A stretch of DNA of 64,000 bases from Thunnus maccoyii (lineage: Eukaryota; Chordata; Actinopteri; Scombriformes; Scombridae), in assembly GCF_910596095.1 (NCBI RefSeq), contig NC_056537.1:2704574-2768573 (forward strand), read 5' to 3'. A program made the position numbers and the translations under genes. Of the stretch, positions 1 to 10,655 are shown one piece after another. The notes beneath the pieces were generated by a model. That model ran no database searches. It had not been told where the DNA came from and saw nothing but the letters and a program-made list of their open reading frames with translations. Position 1 is the stretch's first letter. Every line of letters starts with the position of its first letter.

Positions 1-886
1 TTCGATATACGCTTTGATATCAACTGTAACAATGAGACAACTGCTTCAGGTGATGGAAACAAACTCAGGGTTTGTTGAAAAAACCTGCCAGTGAGCAGGT
101 TAGGTTCACAGAGTCAGTAACAGGCCCAATGAAAGTGTTTTTTCTGGAATTGACACAAGGTAAGTTTGATACAGGTAAATAATATAACAATTCAGAGAAC
201 TTGTAGCTTAGCAGGATATTGGCCTCTCAGTTTGGAAAGTTGGCAGCAAAAGTCACCACAGAAGTCACAGTACAGTCAGTCATGAACTCTTTGTCAGAAA
301 AGAAAACCCTGAAGAAGAATAATAAGCATATTTGGTCATTTGTTGCATTGCTGTTCAGCAGATGAAATCTCAGATGTCAAAGTGTCCTTAAACGCACCAA
401 CACACTTCTCAAAACAGTCTGCAGCAAGTTTCAAGACTCTGCAAGTTGATTTTCATTGAAATTAAGTGAAAATTTGAAGTGAAAATCAGAAAGCTGGGAT
501 GATTTAGAAAATTATCAGGTGATAGAACCACCAATCTGGTCCTTCACAGCTCAGGATCTCTACTTCTGACAGGAAATAAATGGTCACGTTAGTTTGTTTA
601 GAAACGGTCAAAAGACCAATAACAGCAATCACATTTTCAGTTTGCGGAGAGTAGTTTTGTTTAAGGCATGTACCACTGAGCATGTGTGGGAACGCAGGTC
701 TGAGTGAATATCAGCTTGATCATTTACACCAGATAAAACTGTACGTTTAGCTTTTATTGCTAAAACTTTAGCATCGTAAAAAGTTTTTTCTTTACAGTAT
801 CAAGTCAGTCAAGTCAACAATGTTAACCATGACTCAGTCAAGTCTTGACCACTGTTTACACCTTCACACTTTAAAGGTGAACTTAC
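1..886. other. Non-genic stretch, nothing recognised
   Basis: No open frame of note, no splice-bounded coding exon and no clear transposon end was seen. The last coding exon of the thioesterase relic that starts at 887 would be expected here on the minus strand (tryptophan-rich WGGD block), but I could not find it. Confidence 0.5.
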
Positions 887-3243
887 ACTTCTGCTTTGTA
901 GTAACTGGTCTGAAGATACTGCTTCGGGTGTGCGGTGAGTACGGAGGTTCGATCAGGTGACCAGTGTTCGTGTACGACAGAATAGTCAGCAGGTGGCTGT
1001 TCCCCGCCTACTCCATCATCCCCTTAATCTGGGAAAAAGTTCAAAACAATACATAGACTCACATATTTCAAATGGTATTATGAGATATTTGCACATTTTG
1101 AGGCGAATGCTACCATTTCTATCCAAGAGGTGTTCAAGTACTCTCTTCCTCAACCGCTGGACTGATTATCCCATCTGCCCACAGCTCCTCAACCTCAAAC
1201 ACCTCCTTAAAAACCTTTTTCATCCCTCATCTCTCCTTTCCTTTTTATTACATTTCACTTCAGCCAAGCTGAGCCCTGCATTCGACCCTATAAGACAATC
1301 AAAAAGCAAGCAAGCCAATTATGTACAATTATTGCAATTATTCTGCATATTCATTAATAGTAATGTTGTGGATGTATACTGCAGGTACAAAGTAGGACCC
1401 TTTGAGCTACTCAAAGGGTGGCGCCCGTTGTGGGCTTGCAGCATGCCCTGCAGGGGCAGCCCACTGTGGGCCCTGTTACTGGCCTGAAATGCAGGGCCCA
1501 CACTTTGGGGGCCAGGTGATGCCCAAGTGGGACAACCCACACCCAGCCCACCCAGTTAAGAGCTCCAGATCAACTTTGAGTTGAGATTATTTTGTCAACT
1601 ACATCCTTTGCTTGGCAAAAGATGAAAAACACCCACTTTGCTCTATTCCTTCTTGTATTGCTATATCTCAAATATGATTGTGGTTCCTCTCAGCAATCAA
1701 TTCATTTTCATCTTAACTTCTGTCATCTTGCTTTCTACCATGACTCAGTCAAAACGTCTGGACTAAGATGGTTATTCACACAGGATGTTGTCATGAAAGT
1801 AAACTCACCTCCTGTGCAGACTCATCTCACCTACAACCAGCAACAGAGGACACTGGAGTCGTCCCGCCTGCTCAGAGACAAACACCAGCTGCTTTTCAGA
1901 TTTCTTCACCTGCTGCAGTTTCAAATATTTATGCATCACTTGCCATCACCTGGGGAATCATTTACCTGTAGATTGTTAAGACCTTATAGCTAGAGAGGTG
2001 AATTTAACCCCAAATAGTCAAATTGTTTGTAGACTCAGCAGAAAATTGAAGAATATAATTTCATAAATGTTACTGTTTAGTCTCAAAATAAACTGATGTG
2101 ATTCCACAGATTGTTTCATTGTCAGACAATAAAAAAGTTTGTATTTTAGTTTATTTAGAGGCATGCTTTGTAAACTCTACTTTATTTGTGCGGGACTGAT
2201 GTTGTTTTATTTGGGGTGTTATGAAACATACAAAGTGATTTTAAAAACACATTTTAACCCAGATTTTTAAGAAAATAAATAATTTGTTGTACTCACGTCC
2301 ACTTTGAACGCGGGGTCGGTCGGGATAGGCAGCAGCAGATGACGGCAGATCACCTGGTTCTCCTCGTTGTGTTTACAGCATTTCTGATTGGACAGAAACC
2401 AAAATCAATCTTTGATCCAGTATTGTCAGGGAAGAGGTCAAATGAGCGCATTAGTACTTTTCTAGGGGTCACTTCTCCATCCAAGGGCCACATGTACAAT
2501 GAACGACTCAATACTGTAAAAACTGTACACCCACTGAGTGCTACAAATTAATATTGAAATGTGAAACTTGATATTACAAATATAACTAGTTTCATTGTTG
2601 CTTTAAGGTGCCATTTGGAGTTTCAAATAAGTTTCTGTTTCTCTGTTCAGGATCTAACAAACGGCCTGTCAACCCAATTGCTTCTTTTCTTGCCCTTTTC
2701 AAAAAAAACAAACAAACATTGGTAAACAGATAGCAAATGTATTTTAAAGACTAGAAGAACAAGGAAACACGTAGCAGAAAACAACAACACTTTGTACTGG
2801 GGACACGCAGCCGGGTTTTAAACACACTTTCGTTATTCTGTGTGCTTTCTGCAGATTTGTCAACAGCGGTCACTACAGTGATGGTGAGCGATGGCAACCT
2901 CTGCTCGGATGAGAGCAAGTGTGTACACATTTATTGCTGCGGAGTGTGTACACAGCCACAGAGGAGATGGTGCGCTCTTTAGTCTTGAAGTCAGTGTGGA
3001 GCTCTTGATCTGTTACCTTCTGCAGCTCTAAACCAGTTGGGCAACTTTCAGATTAAAAACCAGTTAGTTCTGTGATTCGATCAAAATGTCTTTTAACTGG
3101 ATGTGGCTCGCACAGTTGCAGTCTGTAGCCTATGCATGCGTGTAACAGCGCACAAAGTAACAGAACAACTTACTTGTCATAGTAAGATGTCTGCCACAGA
3201 TCCTCCCACCAGCTGCACATGACTCCCACTAATACACACCACA
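887..3243 (-). pseudogene. Decayed third copy of the ACOT/BAAT-like thioesterase gene
   Basis: Four blocks match exons of the two intact genes at 10519-20209 and 27834-39775, in the same order and on the same strand. Block 887-1028 is still 142 bp, like the intact histidine exon, and keeps the GH-LIEPPY signature, but has an in-frame TAG (minus-strand codon at 1008-1010). Block 1809-1867 is 59 bp instead of 81; the 22-bp loss removes the DDQNW segment with the catalytic acid and shifts the frame. Block 2297-2383 is 87 bp instead of 94, another frameshift. Block about 3174-3243 is a weak match to the exon after the nucleophile exon. The five N-terminal exons and the last exon are absent. The 5' flank of the family reappears at about 5680-6000, so the front half was probably deleted. 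This is a non-functional relic; the identification rests on hand alignment with the intact copies. Confidence 0.8.
1397..1419. repeat. Perfect 10-bp hairpin at the edge of a GC-rich patch
   Basis: The arms accctttgag and ctcaaagggt are exact reverse complements around a 3-base loop. The following bases to about 1560 are unusually GC-rich with repeated gggccc/gcccac words, in an otherwise AT-rich intron of the thioesterase relic. It is probably part of a small transposable-element remnant; no protein or RNA function is supported. Confidence 0.4.
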
Positions 3244-3249
3244 CACACT

Positions 3250-5670
3250 TTCAATAGACAGAAGTTAACACCCAATAAGCTAAGAAAGAAATCTGATCAG
3301 TTTTTACTGACCAAATAGGCTGTATTAGCAGCCATAGAGTAAATAAATGTACATCATTAGTTTAAATCATCAACAGTCCGCTTATAGTGATTAATTTGAC
3401 CCAGGAGAAGATGGAGGAGACTGACGGGGCTGAAGGAGCAGGTCTGATGGAGGTTAGTGATCAAGAAGAAAGCGAGCAGAAGTTGTTGAAGCTTTCAGTT
3501 AAAATTAATACTGAATTTTATGACATATGCCTATTACTCATACTAGGCATAAACTAGCCTAAATGATTTTGTGACATTTTTAGTTTCAGAGGTTCACACA
3601 TCAAACATCAATCTGTGTATGAATAACATACTGAGGACCTGCAACATATCTAAGAGAGAGGAAATAGCATTCCTTGACTTCAGTATCTTTGCTTGATCTG
3701 TGCCTGTTGTAAGTGGATGGAAAGCAATTAGATCCGTGCCTATTACAAACTATGAAGAGACAGATCTATTGTGTAGATTTTACACCTATTGCTACTCTAA
3801 AAATTCATGACACACAGACATTTTGGAGCCATTTAAAAAAAAAAATCCTCCTCCCAGCCCCCCCTAGTTAAGGCTAAAGCCCCCCTAACCATAAATCTCT
3901 AGTGACACCCCTGGTGTTCAGATAAGCAAAATAACATTAACCAGTGCTGGTTTCTTACCCTCAAGCTAAATGTTTGACTTATGGTTAATGAAGCATGTTA
4001 ACTCCTGAATCTGCTCCTCTGCAGCTTTCAGTTCAAGAGTACAAATCTCACGAGAGTTTTGCAAATTGTCTCTCTGGCTGATTCAATCTAACACCAACCG
4101 GCAAGCAATTCTCATTCAATTGAACAGGCGCCATCTTTGAGTTCGGTATCCAGTTCTTACAATACATCCATGGGTTAAAGGTTCCCCAACATGGCAGACA
4201 TCAAAGCTACTATAAGTCTAGAAATCTTATTAACAGGGCAATAATTTCCAAAATGACCACCAGCACACTTATGAGAGGGCCTGAATTTAGAGCTCAAGAC
4301 CATAATGACTCGTTGAAAACAATGATTGACTCAGTATTTCTGGAGAGAAGTTGAGGCTTTTTGAATGGTAGTCAGTTGGAGCAGCTAGTCGCCATCAGAG
4401 GCACTTTTCTTCTCTATTAAATATCAAATATCTTCTTCTGTACCTCCTCTACCAAAGAGTAAACACGCACAAGATGCATACGGCGGCGCTGTGTTTGTCC
4501 GCTACAATGGCGTCTACCAAAGAGTAACTCACACACATACAAGATAATACATCTGCGTTGTGGTTGTTCCACAGAATCTCTTATAAGTCGACTTTTATTC
4601 AGTTTTAAGCCACATTTTCATGATAAATTTAGGTGGTTTTTAACTATATCTTTTTGCCGGAAGAAGGATTTTAGTCATTGGACGTCTGGATCTTAAGTTA
4701 TCAGAGAAATAAACTGGACAAACGTTAGCAGCAGCTCGGCTAACAGCCCCTCCAGGAAGTATAAACATCCCGAATGATTAACACTGGAGTAATCCTATTC
4801 TGGAGAAGCTGGTTATGTTACAATGAAGACAACAACTCCCATGATCCCTTGCTACTTCACACCATCATCACACTCCGTCTTTTGTTATTGTTTTGATTGA
4901 GAGACTCCTAGCGGCTGAAATTACATATTGTGTGGTTTTACATATTATTGATACAAGGTTTTTTCTTGTAAAACAGAAGTGACGTGTTGCACTACATATA
5001 TTTTGTTGTCTATGGATAAAATGTTTATTTAGGTTGTGTTAGAATTTTTATTGTGAAATTAGAATAGCTCTTACTGCTTAGGTGCTCAATACAAAATCAT
5101 GCATAATGTTGCCACTATAAGATCACATGTTTTACATTAGAATGTATAGGAATAGAAGACTGGTAGCATTATAATGTCAAGATGTATTTTATATGAGTCT
5201 TTTGTAAAAAAAATCAGCAAAAGAAAGATACTTTCATGCTTGAGAGACCTGAACGCTTGCAGTTGCATGACACGCTATTGATGTTGACTGTGTGTTGCTG
5301 ATTTTTGTACCAGCACCGGAGTGAGAGCAAGTCCTGTGTGGCCGTGCTGTTCCTCCTGCACCATAGACATCAGGGATACATCCACCATAAGTCCACAGAA
5401 AGACACGACCCGTCACATGAACAGGTGAGTGATGATCAGCTGGTCTGCAGCAGAGAGCAAAGGCAGCTGTGCTAATACTAGGATGATGAGAGTGAGCGCT
5501 TCTGTCCAGTCAGAGTTTGATACTGAAGAGAATCAGCCTGTTATGTTACAGGCTTCATCACAGGTGATAAATTCTGCTCTTACCACTGCATCTTATGAGG
5601 CGGGATGTTCCTCCTTAACAGCACTGAATGTTATTTATCTATAAGGCTCTACTGCCTCATTACCTCTGCT
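3250..5670. other. Non-genic interval with transposon fragments
   Basis: No recognisable gene. A short fragment at about 4126-4175 (the gcgccatc... ccagttcttacaatacatcc portion) is an end of the same terminal-inverted-repeat element seen complete at 7131-7624. At 5311-5405 a short open segment lies between an acceptor-like ccag and a donor-like gtgagt on the plus strand. It encodes no motif I recognise and may be chance. A poly-A/poly-C patch lies at 3835-3870. Confidence 0.4.
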
Positions 5671-5679
5671 CTCTGGTCG

Positions 5680-6000
5680 TATATAAATACAATATGTCAG
5701 TGACATTAACATTAGCTGTACTTTATGTTCACACTGAACTTGGAAACACTACATATACTCAATTGCTTATATTGCAAATACATCAATGAACTGAGGAGGT
5801 GCTCAAAAGATGTTAGTGAAACAGTTCACAGAAAACAAAAAATAACTTGAATATTTGAAGGCATTTTACTGTCTTTCTGTTAGGTTTCACTGGCGGCAGC
5901 ATTCTGAAGTTGCACATATTACATCCTTTTCTGCTTAGTATAAAATGATGAAGTAGTTTCACTTTCTTGTTAAAACTACCAAATACTATGAAGATTAGTG
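5680..6000 (-). repeat. Duplicated 5' flank of the thioesterase unit
   Basis: This segment aligns over about 320 bp with 40450-40780, which lies beside the first non-coding exon of the second intact thioesterase gene. Landmarks shared in order are gtcagtgacattaacattag, cttggaaacactacatatac and gaagttgcacatatt. Its position beyond the four relic exons (887-3243) in the same orientation shows that the relic came from a whole-gene duplication whose middle was later lost. Confidence 0.7.
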
Positions 6001-6395
6001 AGGGAAAATGGGTTAAGTCGAGCCAGTGGGTAAAATGAATCATCCCCCGTATCTAGGTAACCATAAACAAAAGTAATCATTGTCATGTGACCACAAATTA
6101 AGAAAGTATAGTTCACATTACTCAATCCATCTTGGACCTGGATCTGAGCCACTGTGTGAAACAGTTTTGGAGGTTGTGGGGTAAAATGTGCCGGTGATGT
6201 TGGGGCAAGTTGAGTCAATGGTTCAAAGTTTAAATAGGCTTCATATGTACAGAGTAACCTGAGTGTTCTGTGATATTCTAGAGACTAGAAACACTGTTCA
6301 TGTCAATGTTTGATCACTGTCACAAGTGTTACAATGTTGATGAATAAATACTTAACTGTTGACTCATGTTAAGTTTAAGCCACACACAAACATGC

Positions 6396-7664
6396 TGTAG
6401 GGAAGACCGGGGATGGTTGTAACATTTTTGGCATTTCTGTCTGTGGCTTGGAGCTCTTTTAAACCACTGCATTCAAAATGTGATGCAAACTAGTGACATG
6501 TGTCTGCTATTAAATGGTGTAGCTTTTATCTCTGCAACACAAACAGAAAATGCATGGTTTAGTCTCAAACACAAGGAGTGTTTGAGACTAATCAAACAGA
6601 CTACAGGTCATACATCAAACCCAATCTTTGCTTTCCCCACTCTTTTACATCATTTGATGCTCTTTTCTAAATGTTGAGAGGCACCCCCATCAGTCTTTCT
6701 CTTTCAGGACCTAGGTAATTCAAGGTAAACATATAAAAATAATAAAATGTTTTGCTTGGGGTAGGTTGCAACATTTTTTCACATGTTGTTACAACTAACC
6801 CAGACTCTTCTAACCATGAACTTACAGCGTACAACTAAAACATCAGCACTAACAACTTGCATGAAAGATATTTACACAGACACATGATTAACATGATTAA
6901 AGTTTGATGAGTTTATCTACAAAGCAGGCAATGCTATCAAAAAAATAAATGAAGTAAAAAAAATTACTTTCTTACCTCAAAATTAGTTTTTTTCTTTCTA
7001 AAATGGGCTGTGTCTGCCACAGGGTGTTACTTCATCACATTTGGAACAAGTACTAAATTGAGAATGTGCAGAGTGACTCGTGATTTGTAACTTGTTCCTG
7101 ATTGCAGAAATTGAAAGTGCTACAACTAACCATGGATGTATAATAAGAGCCGGATAGGGCACCGCTGCTCAGCCTTGCAGCTAATTTTTCCCAGTGGCCA
7201 CTCGCGGTATTGCAGTGAAAAATCCCCCTGCAGCCCAAAAATGATTTTCCCCATAGACCACCACTGTAAAAGAGACGCCTGTAAAACTGTTGACAGGACA
7301 CCTCGAACTGCTAACGTCAGTTATGACTCTATTATGAACTTTTGATCCATGGAGGTTTCATGTTTGTAAAACTTTCCTCGAGCCGCGAAGAGCGATTTAA
7401 AAATCTGTGACGTCATCACAACGTAAAGTCTATGGGCCGAGCGGGAGCTCGTGGGCGGGGCCAGCGAGGGAAACACTACTGCGCATATTCAGCGGGCCAA
7501 ACAACACGGAAGCAAACCTGGAAGCTAGAAACTTTTTTTGGCGTATGGACCAGGCGAGCAATTCCTATAGGACTGAATGGGCGCCATTTTTAGTCCGGTA
7601 TCCAGCTCTTATAATACATCAATGCAACAAACCCATGTTACAACCATCCCCAGTCTCCCCTACA
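6396..7664. mobile_element. Non-autonomous DNA transposon with about 28-bp terminal inverted repeats
   Basis: The left end reads tgtagggaagaccggggatg and the right end is its near-perfect reverse complement (about 7637-7664), both continuing as ggttgtaac. The inside contains no transposase. A second element at 7131-7624 is nested in it, so the original element was about 0.77 kb. I could not define a clean target-site duplication, so the superfamily is left open. Confidence 0.6.
7131..7624. mobile_element. Nested MITE with about 25-bp terminal inverted repeats
   Basis: The left end catggatgtataataagagc is mirrored at the right end as gctcttataatacatcaatg with two mismatches. It interrupts the larger inverted-repeat element at 6396-7664. 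The interior is GC-richer than the surroundings and includes ggcggggcc and gacgtcatcac words. There is no transposase frame. A fragment of the same family lies near 4126-4175, so it is a dispersed family. Confidence 0.6.
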
Positions 7665-8119
7665 TACAGAAGAGTGACATATTAAAGGAAAAACCAACAT
7701 AAAGTGTCTTAGTAAGGTGTTGGGCCAACAGAACAGCTTCAATACACCTTGGCATTGATTCTATAGTCTCTGAACTCTACTGGAGGGATGAACATCATTC
7801 TTCATAAAGATATTCCCTCATGCGGTGTTTTGATGATGGTGGTGGAGAGCGTTGTCTAACACGTCGGGTTGAGATCTGGTGACTGTGAAGGTCATAGCAT
7901 ATGATTCACATCATTTTCATACTAATCAAACCATTCAGTGACCCCTTGTAACCAGTCTGTGTACACAAAAGCACATTTACACACATATTCTTCCTGTAGC
8001 TAACACAAAGATCACAGTTTGATCTTTATTGAAAATGTTTAGGTAACATGTTGAACAACAGGACACAAACATATCATTTTACTTAACCTCTTGGTTTCTT
8101 GTTACAGAAACTTTTACAT
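7665..8119. other. Non-genic interval, nothing recognised
   Basis: Short AT-rich sequence between the transposon at 6396-7664 and the duplicated downstream flank of the thioesterase gene. No coding exon or repeat end was identified. Confidence 0.4.
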
Positions 8120-8449
8120 GTTTTCACTTCACACTCAAAAATGTGATTTTTTTTTGGGCACATATTCCAGTAATGACATATAATGATGGGACACTGACAG
8201 ACTGATGACAGCTTCTTGAACAGATCTCTATTTTGAGTAATAATTCGACCAACTGTGAGTCAAATGTGATTTTCTGCTTTTCTATGTTTTTTTTATCATT
8301 ATAAAACCAGTGTTTGGTTTACCTCCTTTAAAAGAGACCCAAGCTCCCCTGTAAACAACAAAACTTTGAAATTATCTTCCCTTATCTTAAAGCATTTCTA
8401 ATGCTGCAGTCAATTCAGGCATTTAAAAAATAATTGAAATCGGCTGACT
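8120..8449 (-). repeat. Duplicated 3' flank of thioesterase copy 1, distal block
   Basis: Matches the flank of thioesterase copy 2 up to about 27289, with shared words such as ctgacagact, gacagcttc and aattgaaatcggctgact. In copy 2 this block is followed almost at once by the block that here begins at 10067, so 8450-10066 is extra sequence in this copy. Confidence 0.65.
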
Positions 8450-10066
8450 ATCTTTTGTCAATAATTTAAATGACATATTGGTCTGAACATGTGCAGGGTG
8501 TTTTCTGTGACTGTGCTGCTTTTGTGTCATATTTTGTGTGTCTATGTGTAAATTGTGTGTGGATTTGATGTCAGATAGATCAATGATCCGTAGCAACCGG
8601 GCTGTGAACTTGTACTGATGTTGGCCACCGGTCTGCAAAGATGTTATCAGACGAGAACGGACATGTACCGACTCTAACCCACCGCCCTTCCTCCTGCCAC
8701 TGTCAGCTCTAAGTGAAAACCTCACTGCTCCTCCCGAACACAAACAGCCACAACAAGACACACAGTTATTCTGCTGTGTGACAGATTAGTTGTGAAGAAA
8801 AAGCCTCGCATTAATTTCACCAATGGTGAGTTATATTGTTGTATTTCTCTTTTTGTTACTGGTTGGGGAGGAATGGCGCCTGCTTCCAGGAGTGTTTTCC
8901 CCTCATTCTGTGTTCCCATTTCAAAATGTGCTGTAAACAACATCCTCAGTGTTACTGAATATAGAAACACAGTCTCTGTGTCATTGATAAGGAGCCAGTC
9001 AGAGTTGAGAATCAGAGCAGTATCAAATTCAAAACGCTTTTGCAGTTGGGAATAAAACATTGCGCCACAGTTACTGAATTTACCCAAAATTTACAGACAT
9101 TTACCAAATGTAAACTGACTTTTGTCAGTTTTCTCAGCAGATTTCTTTAACTTCCACCCAAAGTTATACCTTAAGGTGTGTTCACACCAACTTTTTTTGT
9201 GCGGCAAGTTGACTTTTGGGATTAAAAATTGATTTATCTTCACTTTCGTTTCTCAGCCTAATTTAATTGGAGCTAACAACGGAGTCACACACCTCCCTCA
9301 GCTGCTGTCATCAATAATTAACATCTTAAATGTCGGTGAGTTTATATAATTTTAAAGTTAGACTGTATGTAGATATCTATGTGTATAAACAATAACGTCA
9401 CTGCCGTATTTATGCCTTTAGATGACATTATTTTGAGTGTTGATGGAGCAGCTACAGTGTTCGCAAAGTACAGCTCTGATTGATCTGAACTCCATTCAGA
9501 AAAGAAGCATTTTAAAAGTTGTTTGCGGACAGAAATGACAGAGCAGGAATTCAGGCTTTTTACAAATCATCATGATGTAGTTATTTTGGCATCCTTTTGA
9601 TTCATTTATTGCAATTAAATAACAGCAAAATCTAAGTTTATTTTGGGTTCATAGCGCTTTAAGGTCTGTAGTTGTCGTCTGGGAAGTGCACAGCGAAACG
9701 AACAGAGAGGAGTTGATAATGTATCTCTCAGTGTTAACAGATAAGTGTCGGTATGATTGTTGTTAGCAGGAGGACTGAGCCGTCATGACAGCAGGCAGGC
9801 TGAGCTTCAGTAACATCACCACGTTGGCTCCTGTTGTCCAGGTGGGGACAGGTCGGTGCCTGCCGCTGCTCGCTGGCTGTGTAGGGCGAAAAAACGCAAA
9901 TGATCCTGCGGTCAAACCTGCTCGAGTAATGTTGTTGTGAACACCATTATTCACCTCCTATTGGATGGATAGTAGAGATGGGAACGATCTGCATGTTAAC
10001 AGAGCTTCATATCATTATGACGGTGTCATCAATACAGAGTCGGTCATGTGAGGATTGAAATACTGT
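8450..10066. other. 1.6-kb segment present only beside thioesterase copy 1
   Basis: The flanks of the two intact thioesterase genes are collinear except that this 1617-bp segment is absent from the copy-2 flank, where the two homologous edges meet near 27290. It contains a CpG-richer patch at about 9660-9960 with a short plus-strand frame (9785-9940) described separately. The open minus-strand frame at 8722-9087 shows no motif I recognise. Confidence 0.5.
9785..9851 (+). pseudogene. Possible orphan first exon resembling tRNA-dihydrouridine synthase 2 (dus2)
   Basis: The plus-strand frame opening at the ATG at 9785 encodes a segment ending NITTLAPVVQVGT. It resembles the N-terminal flavin-binding start of eukaryotic Dus2 (general form N-x3-LAP-x-V-x-VGT). 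Just after this a donor-like acag|gtcggt occurs at 9851/9852. Without splicing the frame ends at 9940. No second Dus2 exon was seen on the plus strand, and the following sequence is the thioesterase 3' flank. It is therefore either a stray exon-1 copy or a chance match. The local CpG enrichment would suit a former promoter. Confidence 0.3.
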
Positions 10067-10518
10067 ATATAACACCATATCTATTAAATTTGGGTTTAAT
10101 TACATTGCATGTAGGTCTTTTGCTGATGTCCATGTTGGTTTTGTTTTCAGGCACTTCTGCATTATTAAGAGCCACGTCAGATATATTGGAGCTTTCTGAA
10201 AAGCTTCCAGTCATAATTCCAACGTGAACACTATCTAAAAGTACTAAACTCATAATTACAATAACTCAGATATGATATTATATATAACGCAGCATTGGTG
10301 GCTCATAAAACAGAATGTTAAACTCTGTGATTGTCAAAATGGATCTTGGGAGTTTTTTGTTCTAGTGATTCAGCCAGGAGAGTTTTATGTCAATCAAAGC
10401 TGTAGAGGTGCTCAAATTGTGAGTCATGCAACGTTTTCTATGAAAAATGTGAATAGGATATTTACTTTCCGGAGCTTGAAATAACTTTGCAACTCTATAA
10501 TCAGTAGTCGTCGCCTTG
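10067..10518 (-). repeat. Proximal 3' flank of thioesterase copy 1, duplicated beside copy 2
   Basis: Nearly identical to 27310-27833, apart from an extra stretch of roughly 70 bp in copy 2 near 27598-27675. The open frames in it (for example 10044-10253) are conserved only because the DNA is a recent duplicate. They lack family motifs and are probably 3' untranslated or repeat sequence. Confidence 0.6.
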
Positions 10519-10655
10519 TCACAGGTGTGATAATGAGGTTGCAGCAGGCTTTGTGCTGCCGTAGAGATTCTCTTGCAGGAAGGCCAGCATCTTCCTCCAG
10601 GCGTCTTCCTGAGCGCGAGCATGAGGCACCGTGTCTCCGCCCCACAGAGCCATGA
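10519..10655 (-). CDS. Last coding exon of thioesterase copy 1 with PTS1-like C-terminus
   Basis: Encodes MALWGGDTVPHARAQEDAW and the C-terminal helix, ending TSLSHL-stop. The block W-G-G-x-x-x-x-H-x-x-A-Q-x-D-A-W is diagnostic of the ACOT/BAAT family C-terminus. The acceptor is ctttgcag on the minus strand at 10656-10663. SHL fits the general PTS1 pattern (small residue, basic residue, Leu). Copy 2 differs by one residue in this exon. Confidence 0.88.

Noticed and set aside
8722-9087. 121-codon minus-strand open frame
   Set aside because: No recognisable motif and no splice or start context. It lies in the segment absent from the copy-2 flank. Its length is within chance for this much DNA.
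10044-10253. Minus-strand frame shared with 27306-27497
   Set aside because: Shared because the 3' flanks are duplicated. Without motifs or a plausible start it is not supported as a gene.
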